Shown here: piece after piece, positions 50,701 through 62,290 of the stretch
How the letters are laid out: the number at the start of each line of letters is the position of its first letter
Position numbering within the stretch: the first letter of the stretch is position 1
Source: Andrena cerasifolii
Taxonomy: Eukaryota > Arthropoda > Insecta > Hymenoptera > Andrenidae
DNA length: 64,000 nt
Direction of reading: 5' to 3'
Assembly (NCBI RefSeq): GCF_050908995.1
Contig: NC_135121.1
Span: forward strand, 13,888,001-13,952,000
Position numbers and translations under genes: made by a program
The notes under the pieces: generated by a model
Seen by the model: only the letters and a program-made list of their open reading frames with translations
Told to the model about the DNA's origin: nothing
Database searches by the model: none

Positions 50701-53700
50701 ATGAGCAGCAGCAAGATTGCCCCTGGACGTGTTCCAGCGTCTTCGTCTGCCACCAGATCCAGAAGCACGCCCACCAGCGACCTCATGTACGACCGTTAGT
50801 TTATTCCCCCAAAGTATCAGATTCAGAAAGTTTGTCTCATTTATTGCGATCAGACGATACGAATTCGAGTCTTTGATATCGGAGAGCAGCGATGAGGAGG
50901 AGGCGGAAGTAGAGGCCGAGGAGGAGACGTCGGTTAGGGTAGAGACCGCGAGCAGGAGGGAACCGACAGGTCGAGAAGCTACGATTAATTCCAACACGTT
51001 TGACGCCAACGCATCCGTTGACACGGACGAGGTTGGTACCTAGGGGAGACCAGGGCTACTTGATACGTTATTCTGTTTTCAATTTTTTTCGTTCTTTATT
51101 TGAATTAATTACTTAATAGCAAATATGCCAGAATATACTTTGGTCCTTCCTCTGTAATATATAGTAATTGAAAACTTTAGAAAATACATACAAAATGAAT
51201 GAAAAAATGTTATCTGAGCGAAGGCAAAATGTATCAATACTGCGAGGCTAGTTGATACTTTATTCCTTTTTCAATTTTTTTCGTCCTTTATTTAAATTAA
51301 TTACTTAATAGCAAATATGCCAGAATATACTTTGGTCCTTCCTCTTTAATATATAGTAATCGAAAACTTGAGAAAATACATACAAAATGAATGAAAAAAT
51401 ATTATCTGGGCGAAGGCAAAATGTATCAATACTGCGGGGCTAGTTGATACGTTATTCCTTTTTCAATTTTTTTCGTCCTTTATTTAAATTAATTACTTCA
51501 TAACAAATATGCCAGAATATACCTTGGTCCTTCCTCTTTAATATATAGTAATGAAAAGCTTGAGAAAATACATACAAAATGAATGAAAAAATGTTATCCG
51601 GGCGAAGGCAAAATGTATCAATACTGCGAGGCTAGTTGATACTTTATTCCTTTTTCAATTTTTTTCGTCCTTTATTTAAATTAATTACTTCATAACAAAT
51701 ATGCCAGAATGTACTTTGGTCCTTCCTCTTTAATATACAGTAAGCGAAAACTTGAGAAAATACATACAAAAGGAATGAAAAAATGTTATTTGAACGATCA
51801 ATTTGAATGTATCAAACCCTTTTACTTCTTCTCTATATAAACGAAAACAGTTAAAAAACGATTGTTAACGCAAGGTACACAGGCGTACGCTGGATCGTAG
51901 TAAAGAATTGAAGAACAAACTTCACATATCTCGCTCAAGTGGAGCTACATATATACGGTGTCGATATAATTCGTCTGCATCAACTAGCCCCGGTCTCCCC
52001 TATACTAAATCTACACTACTTATACACGGTCGAAAAAAATTCGATCCCGCTCAGGCAAATATATGCACACGCAAATGAACCTTCATCCGCGTCACAGATC
52101 ATTTTGTCCGTGATTTGGAACAAGAATAAGCTCGGCGCTGCCTACTACGACCTGGTTACATCCGAATTGTTCGTAATGGAAGACGCGACGGGGGACGCAG
52201 AGTGTCTGGACGTAACGAAAGCTCTGTACAGACAGTGTCAGCCACATTACGTCGTCACGGTATCCGGCACACCTGTTCGCCTAACCAACCTGTTGAAAAA
52301 GATGCTGGTCACCGGAACGTTGAACGAAGAATCCAACTCGTTTGCGTCGGGCTCGCGAGACCGCGCGCAGGTCGCTGAATTAAAGACATTGAACAAAAGG
52401 GAGCACAGTTACGAGCGCTGCTTTCACAGAGTAAGATGCCTTCAACTGGAATCCGAGCCGACCAACACCAGCAACGCCGATAGGCTCCACTTCTTGAACA
52501 GCATACTGAACTTCAAGTGTTGCGCGATGATCCACGCCCTCGGCTTGCTCTTGCTGTTCATCGACAAATCCTGGAGCAGCATCGCCCTCGATCCGTCCGG
52601 CAAGGCGTCCTTCCTTTCCCTCAATTACGTTACGTTGTAAGCGTCGGTGAATCTTTGATTTTCCATCCATCGAACTTCAGCTCATCACGCACGTATCTTT
52701 ACGCTACCCAATCAAGCCAAGACCTGCTGGTGATGGACGAAGACACGTACGAAGCGCTAAACATCGTGCAAGCCAGGGACCATCCGAGCCTCTTCAAGTT
52801 TGGCAAGACCACCACGAAAACTAAAGGAGCAAGTCTGTTCTCGCTATTCAGCCGTTATTGCCAGTCAAGGCCGGGAGCGCAGTTTCTATGGTACCTACCT
52901 TCATAAGTACATAAGTCAGACTGGTCAAATGTTCGGGCGACTGGCCAGTGGCCAGCTCATCGGCTGGCTCTTGTATCGGCAGGAAAACCCTGCACCATCC
53001 GACGCGAAACGTCGCAGTGTTGGAAGAGCGACTGGACACGGTGGAATTTTTTCTGGATCCAAATAATCAAGGGGTCGTGGAGAGCTTGTCCTGCTGCTTA
53101 CGGCACGTGTACCGTCTGACGAACGCTATACTCGCCTGTTGCTCGGGACTCCAGGCGACAGCTGCGAATTGGCAGAAGGTGCACAAGGTGAGAGAGTACA
53201 AAGGCGAGAAAAAGTATTTCCAGATTTATTTTATTCGCTCGGACGAAGGCTAGTTGCTCGACCGAGCCGCGTACCTACATTGAGTAAAAAAAGTATTTGG
53301 ACGGTTTTTAAAATCGCATAACTTTTTTAGAATTGGTCCAAACAACTTGAGTTTTTTTGAGAAGCTAGAAGGATTAGTTTGCTAAGTGACGTGTTTCGCC
53401 GTTTTGAAAAAAATGCATTTGGTCGGAATAGAAAAAAAAAATTGTAAAGGTCGTTTTTATAACTTTTTTTTGTGAGCCTGTAATGAAAATTCAAAAAACC
53501 CGTTTGTAGATTGAAGTAAGTTACATATGTACCTAAAATTGCATCAAAATCGGTTAACGTTGCTCCGAGCTATAAACGCTTAAAGATCGCAGAATAAGGT
53601 CGAAAATCGCTGATTTGGGGAATTTCGCGATTTTACACTGTATGTATTTTGCAGACCATCTCGCACGTAATCTTTATCGGCGATCTGTGCGAAAATTACG

Positions 53701-56673
53701 CGGATAGGATCGGGCTGTTGAAGCGAATCTCCGAGAGCACCACGAACGAGATGCAGTACGTGAAATACTTTATAGAGTATATAGTGGATTTCGGGGAGAG
53801 CAGGCGAGAGAGAAAGCTGGTGGTGAAACCGAACGTGGATCCGTTGTTGGACGAACGTACGTACGGTTTATCGCAGCGCTAGCGACGGTCCTTAGCCATC
53901 GCGCCAGTAACCCTTTTTCTCGTTCGTTCTATCAGTGAATCACGTGCGGCGCACCTTGCCAGAATTGCTCACGCGAATGGGAGAGAGGGACATGCGCGAG
54001 CATCTTCCGGCATCCGTGACGGAATGTAACATGCTGTACTTGCCGAACATCGGCTACGTTCTGGCGATAAACAAATGGAATCCAACTCCGCCGGAGGACG
54101 TTACATTCCCAGACTTGGAATTCAAGTTTAGCATCAACGACGTGCACTACTACAAAAGTCCCTCGGCTCGAGGTCGGTAAAGGCAGCTTCTCCTTTCGCG
54201 TTTCGATCTGGCGATGCCATGCCTCCCTCGCGCACCTTGCCTCTTCTCCGTCGGGTCCGATAGCGAGTTCCATTCGTCTGCATTCGTTTCAGAGCTGGAC
54301 GAGAGCGTGGGTGACATAATCCTGAAGATAGCGGTTCGAGAAAATCGCATCGTCCAAAAGCTTACGCGCTACGCGAGAAAGCATACCGGGGCGATACTGC
54401 GCGCGACCGAGCTGTGCGCCGAGCTAGACACGTGCGTACGAGATTATAAACGAGTGGATCTCGTTTTTAGTTTCTTGTCCTACGTGTGCGTCTGATCGCA
54501 ACGTCTCATCTTCACTCACCGTTACAGCTTGCTGGCTTTCAGCAAAGTGGCGCGCGACTACAATTACACCAGACCAAAGATCACAAAGTCGAAGCTGGTA
54601 GAGGTGAAGCAAGCACGGCACCCGTTGCTCGAATGTTGGACGACGTTCGTGCCGAACGACATTCGTTCCGGGGACGGCAGTAGCCTGATCAAAGTGTTAA
54701 CGGGGCCGAATTGTTGCGGCAAAAGCGTCTACTTGCGACAGATCGGACTCGTGATATTCATGGCTCACATAGGTTCCTACGTCTCTGCCAAGTCAGCCGT
54801 CATAGGCACGGTCTCCCACATCTTCGCACAAATCTCCACCACCGAGAGCGTCGGATTACACGCGAGCTCGTTCTTGCAGAACCTTCGACAGGTACCTAGA
54901 TCGGTTCGAGTAACGGTGGTTGACGACTTCAGGGGTCGTCCTTAAATTACGCAAGGTTTTGAGGAGGGTGGTCGTGAATTTCTTACGTTTTCTTACAAAA
55001 GGGGAGGAAGGTAGTGTCTTATGTAATATTTTTTCACTTAATTTTCAATATGAGTGCATCAAAAAACAATGTTTCATCGCACACCCGAAACCGAGTTAAA
55101 TGAATTATATAAACCTTTAAAAGAATTTTAATAACTGAAAAAATGCAATGTAAGAAATATTACGTCAGAACGGAGGTGGGGGTGGAATATAAAATCTTAC
55201 GAATTCTTATACTGGAGGAGGGAGGGGGCAGTGGCGGATTTAACAGGGCGGCTGTTGAGCAGTTGCCGCCTAGGCCCCTGCACAGAAGGCCCCGTGACCA
55301 AAAAAAATTATGATTAGATATAGATATCCTAACACTATATTTTTTTCTGCACTAATACAGTTGACCCGTTTTTAGTAAAGTACCTCTTCATTTTCCTCCA
55401 AAAATGGGCCCCTCAGAACGTTAGCCACCTGAGCCTTTTTTCTTAAATCCGCCACTGGGAGGGGGTAAGAAATGGCAAAAATACCCTTACGTAATTTAAC
55501 CCTCGGGCGGGCGCGCCAATGAGAGGTACACGAGCAGGCGCGTGGTGAACTCAGTTCATCAGTTGAAAATAATCATTTTAGCCCCCTTATATATTACACT
55601 TCAGAAACGGTTTCTCTGTTGACAGTGGTAACTTAAATTAAATGCGATGGGGAAATATTAGCAATGTATCCACAAATGCAGTAAATGTATTTAAAAGCAC
55701 AAAAATAGTATGTGTAAAACATTTTTAACATCAAAAATGAAAATCAACTGGCACAAGCATCATAGACAGGGTTCTTGAAACACACCACGATCGCGTGGAG
55801 AGAATGTTTGTCTTACCGAGACCTAATGAAGGAAATACGCAGATCGGTGAACGGAGTTCACAAAGCGCGCCCGCTCGAGGGTTAAGGACAGCTCCTCACG
55901 TTGCACGTGTTCCAGATCAACGTAGCTCTTCGCGCGTCTACGCCAACTTCGGTCGTGATCACGGATGAATTAGACAGAGGAACATCGGAGATTAGCGGAC
56001 TGTCACTGGTCGCGGCTGTACTGAACACGTTTGCGGAAAGGGGCACCGAGTGTCCTCACGTGTTCGCAGCGACACACGCGAGGCCCGCGCTCGCCTTGCT
56101 CGCTGAAACTCCGCTGATCGAAGTTCAGGTAATAAGTAACCGACCGGTCCGCAAGTTTTTCCGTATCCTAACCTAGAACGCAACCGATATGTGTGCACAC
56201 ATGCGCGGTTTCTCACATTCCATTCAACGCCCGTAGACTTTCGAATACCTCGTCGACGAAAACGAATCGCTGACCTTTCTCCACCGATTGACAAACGGCA
56301 GCACCACGCGCAGCTTCGCCCACTTTATAGCGAGAACGGCGGATGTGGACGAGGTTTTGGTGAAGCGAAGCCTCGAGGTAATCGCCACGCTAACCGTGAA
56401 GCGCGAGTCAAGACATATTTCACGACTAACGCTCGTATGGGCACTTTTCAGGTGTTGGAGAAAATGAAGCAAGGCGCTCTACCATCGAGTATTCACCGAC
56501 GCACGGACTCGTAAGCACTCGTGAGACTGCTAGCAGCGCGGCGGTTAACAATTCGCGTAATCACTGATTTCTCTTACAGCCTAAGACGCATCATCCAACT
56601 GTCAAGAACGCCCGGGGATTTTGACTTGGAAGAGATGAAATCGTTGGTGCGAGACGCGATAGATCCTAGCTAA
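50701..56673 (+). CDS. MSH5: MutS homologue 5, meiotic crossover factor
   Basis: MSH5 pairs with MSH4 to clamp Holliday junctions and promote crossovers in meiosis; it does not repair mismatches and lacks MutS domain I. Thirteen exons: 50701-50786, 50854-51031, 52098-52636, 52717-52890, 52983-53187, 53655-53856, 53936-54172, 54293-54431, 54528-54891, 55916-56128, 56237-56377, 56452-56510, 56580-56673. All junctions agree in phase, giving 876 residues (human MSH5 is about 834). After an acidic N-terminus, exon 3 opens with the family block IILSVIWNKNKLGAAYYD. VMDEDTYEAL and SLFSLFSRYC follow in exon 4. Exon 9 holds RDYNYTRP, QARHPLLE and the Walker A GPNCCGKS (about 646-653). Exon 10 has Walker B VVITDE (721-726) and CPHVFAATH. 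The gene looks intact. The first exon (ATG 50701, 67-bp intron) and the exon 4 start are my least certain choices; an alternative acceptor at 52681 would leave an implausibly short 44-bp intron. Confidence 0.93.
51041..52002. mobile_element. MITE with internal tandem repeats in MSH5 intron 2
   Basis: Terminal inverted repeats read GGGGAGACCAGGGCTACTTGAT at the left (one stretch of 22 bases with two mismatches to the right end, whose outer part is CGGTCTCCCC). TA flanks both ends (51041-51042, 52001-52002). The left end is only 9 bp inside the intron donor. Without the element the intron would be about 105 bp. No transposase ORF. Confidence 0.65.
51053..51828. repeat. Four-copy 192-bp tandem repeat
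   Basis: The TTGATAC landmark recurs near 51060, 51252, 51444 and 51636, exactly 192 bp apart. Copies are over 90% alike by eye, the last one more diverged at its end. Each unit starts with a copy of the element's own subterminal GGGCTAGTTGATAC motif. Confidence 0.92.
53188..53654 (+). other. MSH5 intron 5, AT-rich
   Basis: A 467-bp intron, much larger and more AT-rich than most MSH5 introns. It is likely to hold a decayed repeat, though I could not find terminal repeats. Confidence 0.5.
54942..55499. mobile_element. TTAA-flanked element in MSH5 intron 9
   Basis: The ends read ATTACGCAAGG after TTAA at 54942-54945, and CCTTACGTAAT before TTAA at 55496-55499, an inverted repeat with one mismatch over 11 bp. 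It is interrupted by a hAT-like element at 55229-55457. No coding capacity. Confidence 0.6.
55221..55465. mobile_element. hAT-like MITE (229 bp) nested in the TTAA element
   Basis: Ends are CAGTGGCGGATTTAA at 55229 and TTAAATCCGCCACTG ending 55457, a perfect 15-bp inverted repeat. Both sides carry the exact 8-bp duplication GGAGGGGG (55221-55228 and 55458-55465). Confidence 0.85.
55496..55885. mobile_element. TTAA-flanked MITE with GC-rich ends in MSH5 intron 9
   Basis: The left end CCCTCGGGCGGGCGCG and the right end CGCGCCCGCTCGAGGG are inverted repeats with one mismatch in 16. TTAA lies at 55496-55499 and 55882-55885, the former shared with the preceding element. The interior is non-coding. 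Confidence 0.72.
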
Positions 56674-56704
56674 CCTCTACGCAAACATGCAAAAGACACT
56701 TGTC

Positions 56705-56710
56705 AATAAA
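56705..56710 (+). terminator. MSH5 polyadenylation signal
   Basis: AATAAA lies 32 bp after the stop codon, followed by T-rich sequence. Confidence 0.7.
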
Positions 56711-56796
56711 ATTTCTCATTCAAAATTCCAACGAGTTATAGATATTTCCAGTTATATATGTTTGTATACATAGTTCCATCGACCAGGTATAGGATA

Positions 56797-57659
56797 GACT
56801 TATCCAGGGCCGGAATTAGCATACTTGGCACCCCGGGCAAGATTATCATGGCGCCCCTCCAAGGGCACGAAAATCAATTAGCAGAACGGATATAAATGAA
56901 TGAACGCAAACAGCGGCGCCCCTACAGATTTAGCGCCCCGGGCGGTTGTCCTGCCTGCTCTGCCTTAAGAGGGCAGACCACTGCAAAAAATCGGAAAAAT
57001 CGATTTTTTCTTTTTCACATTTTCTGAAAAACGTACGCTTCAAGAATGCTCTCTCCAAATTTTATGGAGAAACCCGCAAAACTGACGGAGATATAGTATT
57101 TTCCGTGATGCGATGACAAGCGCGCGACTGAACCGAGCGGAACTTTAAACGCGTTTTTCTCAGCAAGGGCATTTATTCTACGAAAAACCCGTCTCTATTA
57201 CCTGACGAACCAGTTTTTTTTAAATTAAGGATCTCCTTCTATTTTTTATCAATATTTCCCCAATTTTGTACCCCCAAAACATGATTTTTTTCAGTGGTCC
57301 GCCATTTTGTAATTTTTTGCGATTTTTGACTTTTTTTTATTGTCACGTAATAAACGTAGGCTTCTAGTTTCTAAATAGTTTTGTCTTTTTAAATGCGGTT
57401 TAACCATATGGCCTGGGCACTGTCAACGCGACAAACACGATTTTTCCGCAACGCACATTTTGACGAAGAGTATACAGAAAACGGATTTATGAATTTGATT
57501 GAAAAAAAATTGTTTTACCCTTCAATATGTACATATTAACTATACTAAGCAATACATTGATTTACTTGCGTTGTTTGGTTGAAATAAATTTCCGAAAACA
57601 CCCTTACTTTTCGGACCATTACAGTGGTCTCCCCCCTTAAAGCAGGCCCTGGACTTATC
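56797..57659. mobile_element. hAT-like element carrying a nested insertion
   Basis: It begins CAGGGCCGG at 56805 and ends GGCCCTG at 57651, with the exact 8-bp duplication GACTTATC on both sides (56797-56804, 57652-57659). Without the nested element at 56965-57640 it would be only about 175 bp long. Confidence 0.82.
56965..57640. mobile_element. TTAA-flanked MITE nested in the hAT element
   Basis: TTAA at 56965-56968 and 57637-57640 flank inverted ends GAGGGCAGACCACTG and CAGTGGTCTCCCCCC (two mismatches in 15). The interior is about 640 bp, AT-rich and non-coding. Confidence 0.78.
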
Positions 57660-57990
57660 ATCCAATGTAATTTTGGGGGCGCTCGCGAGCCCGCTTACTA
57701 TTTTTGTGTCACATCCAACGTTATCGACTCAGTCTAAAATAACATTACAATGCTAGGGGAAAGAATACAATGGTTGGCCATTTAAGTAAGAGTGTCACAT
57801 AAAATAGTTTTTGGACTTTTTTTGAAAACCGTTTGTCGCACGAGAAAAAGTAATACAATATAAAAGATGCTCCTTGTCCGGATCTACAACTTTTGTTTGA
57901 CATATTTTTTTATCTAATCAATAACTTTGGGGATATTACATAAAATCGACTTTGCGAGCTGTTAAATAATTATTTAAATGTTCCTATACC
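57660..57990. other. Intergenic, with a relic of repeat family A
   Basis: 57905-57980 reads like one inner arm of the palindromic family seen at 10705 and 61304 (AAAATCGACTTTGCGAGCTG, TTAAATAATTATTTAAATG). No gene seen. Confidence 0.5.
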
Positions 57991-58889
57991 TATATCTCGT
58001 CTGTGATCCTATACTTCGTCGGCGATAGTACTACGTACATACATATCGCGTTTGATTTGACCAGGTGAGGTCGGGTGAAGGAAATACATATCTGAGGCCG
58101 GCAGATGGTGGGCCGATACTGGTTTCCGTGGCAAGACAGAAGCTCGTCGACAGATGTCGCTAAAATCGTGGTTGACCGAGAGTTGGCGCTCGCAGTCTTT
58201 CCGTTGTCAATAACGGACACTGGCAGTATCCCGGCATAAAATTCCGGAAACGTCTCGTTCGTGAAATTGGACGGATCTACGGGTATAATATCGAATTGTC
58301 GTCGGTTTATTTGGGAAACGGGTGTGTAAACTCGTGAAAAGGAAGCGTGCTGTCGCGCAGGATACGCGACCAACCGTTTGAACGAGAGTCGGCGAGACGG
58401 GCGTGCCTTGGACGATCGGCGACGTCCCTGACGCGAAAATATACCAACAGCGTCAAGAGGCAGCGAACGACGGCGGCGACAGCCACTGCGACTGCAACTG
58501 CGGCAACGAGAAGCAGAATCGAGGACGTATACGTGAACGGGGACGTGAACGGGAACGCGAACGGCGACAGCTCGTTCGAGCAAAACAGAGCTGTACAACG
58601 GCAGCAGGAACGGGAACGGGAACAGGACCGGGAACGGGAACGGGAACGAGGACAGCAAAATTACAACGGCGAAGGAGACAAGCTCGCAGCCGCGTGATTT
58701 TGAATGCGAAAGCTATCGTAACTGTCAACGGTCGGATTCGGAAAAGTTGGCTCGTGGACACAGTCTTGATAAGGCTTCTGGGTGAGGAGCATTGCGTTTG
58801 CGTCGCGTCAACCACGATATCCTCGTCGGTCGATCCGGTGAGGTGCCGGCTATTTTACGGTGGTGGCTACGCCGCGATAACTAGACTAA
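57991..58889 (+). promoter_or_regulatory. Probable promoter and 5'UTR of the kinesin-13 gene
   Basis: This region precedes the kinesin start codon and changes from AT-rich to CpG-rich. It has a GGGAAC hexamer repeat (58606-58650) and a long open frame from 58403 to 58960 in a different frame from the kinesin ATG. The transcription start cannot be placed from sequence. Confidence 0.4.
58606..58650 (+). repeat. (GGGAAC)n hexamer repeat
   Basis: Seven or so GGGAAC/GGACC units in tandem in the presumed kinesin 5'UTR. Confidence 0.8.
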
Positions 58890-58956
58890 ATGATCATGGA
58901 CCACGGCATGTGCAACATCGAGACTGGCTGCAGCATAAATATCAAGAGGACGGATG
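58890..58956 (+). CDS. Klp10A: Kinesin-13 (Klp10A/KIF2-like), first coding exon only
   Basis: Kinesin-13 proteins are microtubule depolymerases acting at spindle poles, centromeres and cilia. This exon encodes an N-terminus ending in CSINIKRTDG and then a donor (GATG|GTGAGT). The same SVKIKRTDG block directly follows the start of Drosophila Klp10A, and vertebrate KIF2A has VEIKRSDG at the same place. An in-frame TAA lies immediately before the ATG at 58890, so this is a true first coding exon; a second ATG at 58896 could also serve. The exon ends in phase 1 (22 codons plus one base). No downstream exon with neck or motor motifs is found before 64000, so intron 1 exceeds 5 kb and the motor lies off the right edge. 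Confidence 0.78.
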
Positions 58957-61303
58957 GTGAGTACACCTTTCGCACGGAGATGATATTTTTAGACATTTCC
59001 TCGGCCGATTGAAGACACCCGAGGGTCTCGTGCCAACGATTCCCGTCGCGGACGGTGATTACTGCGATCACTGCGATCAGTCGGACACCGGCCAGCTGCC
59101 CCGCTTTTCCCCTTTTTAGCGAACCAGTCGATACGGGCAACCGCCAATCGAGTCGTCTGGTTTCGCTTCCGCCACGTTCGGCGGCACGCGTTCGCCCTGA
59201 AGCCAGGACCATTGCGAGGTTTCTGCGTTGGTCGAGTAACCTAGTCGGAACCCTCTGACACACGCCGCTTTCGCTTTCTTATAACAAAGTCTTGTGCTTG
59301 GCGTGTAAGTATGCCTATAGCGTATTCGGCTAGGGCTACGCGCTTTCCTCAAATACCTAGCTCCTCCCGCGTTTCCCAATCAGTTGGTCGTGATCCAGAT
59401 CGACCAACTGGACCAGTAACCATCCACTTACATACACACTTGGAAGCGCCCCGTGTCGGGCCGTATCTCGGCGACCACCGGGGTTGTTGCCTGATCGCTC
59501 GTACGTGTACACGCTACGTACACATACGCGATCGTCACGCGTATTTACACCTGTGTACAAATGCTCGTCCTTGCGCTTCGACCGCGACCGTTTCCACGCC
59601 ATATTTGTTTTCTTTCTTTGCTTCGTTTTCTAAAGCAGCGCGGTGTCGAATGAATTTTTAAACGAACTCGGCTCGGAAGGTGGCGCGTATATAAGTGTAA
59701 CGCACGGACTCTGCGCGACAACTGTCCGTTGTCGCACGTTACAAGGGGCATGGGGTTCTTCTTCGATCTGCCGGTCATGCTGCAAGACAGTTGGACAAGT
59801 CAACGCCAACGGATAAATATCCTTTCACCGGGCGCGCGGCTCACTCTCCGTTCCGTTCCTTTCTCATCCGATCCGATCCCATCCGATACGATCCGAACCG
59901 TTGCCGAGCCGCCTGCAACGAGACCAGAACGAAATCCACTTCCGAGTCATTGATCGCTTTCCTCTTACGCGCTCCACATGTTATATACGTCGAACCGTCT
60001 GCCTCTTCATCGAATTTTCCCTATAGATTCAAAGCGGTAAACGAACCTCGCGATTCTCTTTTCTCTCGCATCGACCAACACGGCCCAGTAGAAAAACGAG
60101 CAACGCCGACGCGACTGGCGACAACGATGCTCTCCGGCCTGCCTAGCTCGCGCACACGGTGGCACGTGTATACATACTCGGAGGGAACCGCGAGAATCCG
60201 TATTCACCTCCCGGGACGTGGAGCTGACCAAATCTAATTCTAACGACAGCACCGTCAACGCGCACGATTTTATAATTCATCCAGGCCTCTTTGATCGACG
60301 AGGAGGATCCGGCTGTCTCTCGAAAGATAACGAACCCGGTTTTATTTACTCGATCTCCACCGTTGAATGAGTCAGAGCTGTCTCCAAGAAAGGAGAAGTC
60401 AGCCAGCTGCGCTGACAACCGGTCGGTCAGACCGCGGTGCGCGCGATCCGCCTTCGATCTTACCCGTTCACTTGCGATCGACCGAGCGTCCGGAAAATTC
60501 AAAGTCACCGACACGACGGGACGCGACAGACTCTGGGGAAAACGGTCTTGGTTGGGAGGAGAGGGCAGATCGCCATCTTAGTCTCGCACGCGGCGATAAT
60601 ATTTATAGCTCGCCGTCGTCCTAGCGGTATAAATAAGCGGACACGCGCTCCACCAGTGTTCTCTTTCTCTCGATACTCGAAAATTGCCGCGATCGTCGTT
60701 CCTTTCCTCGAGCGATCTTGCCGATTACCGAAAATAATTCGATTATCCAGGATATCGTCTATTATCCAGGCCGATTGCCGTGTCGTTGTTAGAAGCGTTT
60801 CATATGCACCCCGCCGCGCCGTCTTACGTAGCGTATCCCGCGATTAAAGCGGTTAACTCGGTTAACACGATTGCAATGCTCGTTTAACTGTCACGATGTG
60901 CTGTACACGCTCTAATCCGCGTGTCGAATGCCCAGACATTGTGGCTGCATTCACGCACGCTTTTATTAGCAAGAAAGAAAAGAGCTTCTGTCCCGCCGAG
61001 AATAGGCTCATCGATCATCGACAAAAGCACAAGTCGAAACGCCCCTACTTAGCAGATTCTCGAACATTGCTCCGCCGAAAGTTAACCCGGGGGATGATGC
61101 GGCCGCGGCGGGGCGCAACAAGTGGCTGTCACGCATTCCACTGCGAGAGCCCGCCATGCACCTATGTACATAGGTCGCGCGCGATTCTCTATATCCAATC
61201 CACCTCTGTTTGTACATTTACGGAATCATCATAGATTCGTCTGTTAAATCGTGCGTATATTATTCAGAAAGGTGGACGATCGAGATGAGGTTTTTGGGGA
61301 GGG
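58957..61303 (+). other. Kinesin-13 intron 1, first part
   Basis: CpG-rich and without any recognisable exon; the short open frames here have no family resemblance. Confidence 0.45.
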
Positions 61304-62290
61304 GGTGGACTAGGGTGGCTCTCATTTACACTTGGTAAAAAATTTTTTCAAACGTCCAAAAAAATTTCCCTACGAAAAATTAACAATATTTTTTTTATTA
61401 ATATTTCGGAAACTAATAAATACCCGAAGTTACAATTTTAGATTTAGGGTCCACTCTAGGGTGGTTCTTATTTTCGACTTTTGAATTTTCTTTGGAGCAC
61501 CCTCCAGAATAGTTACAAATTTTTTAAAAAAAAATCCGTGTAAAGTTTGAGCTCGATCGGATAACGGGAAAGGGTGCCCCTGGGCTCTTGAACATTTAAA
61601 TCATTATTTAACAGCTCGCGAAGTCGATTTTATATAATATCCTCCGAGTTATTGATTCCCTAGTAGCGCAAAATATTGGTTAAATATTTTTTCCGAATAT
61701 TAAAAAAATATTTTTTTAGCCACGCTTTTTAATATGAAAATAATGTTGATTCCAAATATTATATACACATACTAAAAATGTGAAATAAATGTTTAGAAAA
61801 TATGAGCTAAATATTCGTGGAATATAAAAAAAATGTTTCCAATATTAAATAAATATTTACTTTATATTTGAAAAAAATATTTTTTTCATAATATAAAATA
61901 AATATTTGCAGTATATTTGGAAAAAATATTTGCTTCTTAATCTAGAATAAATATTGTATGTTCGACATATTTTTTATTTAATCAATAACTCGGAGGATAT
62001 TATATAAAATCGACTTCGCAGCTATTAAATAATGATTTAAATGTTTAAGGGTCCAGGGGCACCCTTTCCCGTTATCCGATCGAGCTGAAACTTTACACAG
62101 ATTTTTGTTTAATTATTTGTAACTATTCTGGAGGGTGCTCCAAAGAAAATTCAAAAGTCGAAAATCGGAACCATCCTAGTGTGGACCCTAAATCTAAAAT
62201 TGTAACTTCGGGTATTTATTAGTTTCCGAAATATTAATAAAAAGAATATTGTTAATTTTTCGGAGGGAAATTTTTTTGGACGTTGGTGCA
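61304..62290. mobile_element. Long palindromic repeat, family A copy 2
   Basis: Arms at about 61345-61660 and 61980-62290 are inverted copies roughly 310 bp long. Blocks such as GGTGCCCCTGGGCTCTTG and TCCGAAATATTAATAAA match on opposite strands. The loop (61660-61980) is AT-rich and made of repeated AAATATT-type units. It shares arm sequence with the 10705-11381 element. No ORF. Confidence 0.75.

Noticed and set aside
51053..51828. CRISPR-like regular array
   Set aside because: The four 192-bp units are contiguous with no spacers and lie inside a transposon in a eukaryotic intron.
52681..52716. Earlier acceptor for MSH5 exon 4
   Set aside because: It fits in phase but leaves a 44-bp intron, below usual insect minimum, and adds residues not matching the family; the acceptor ending at 52716 gives an 80-bp intron and better alignment.
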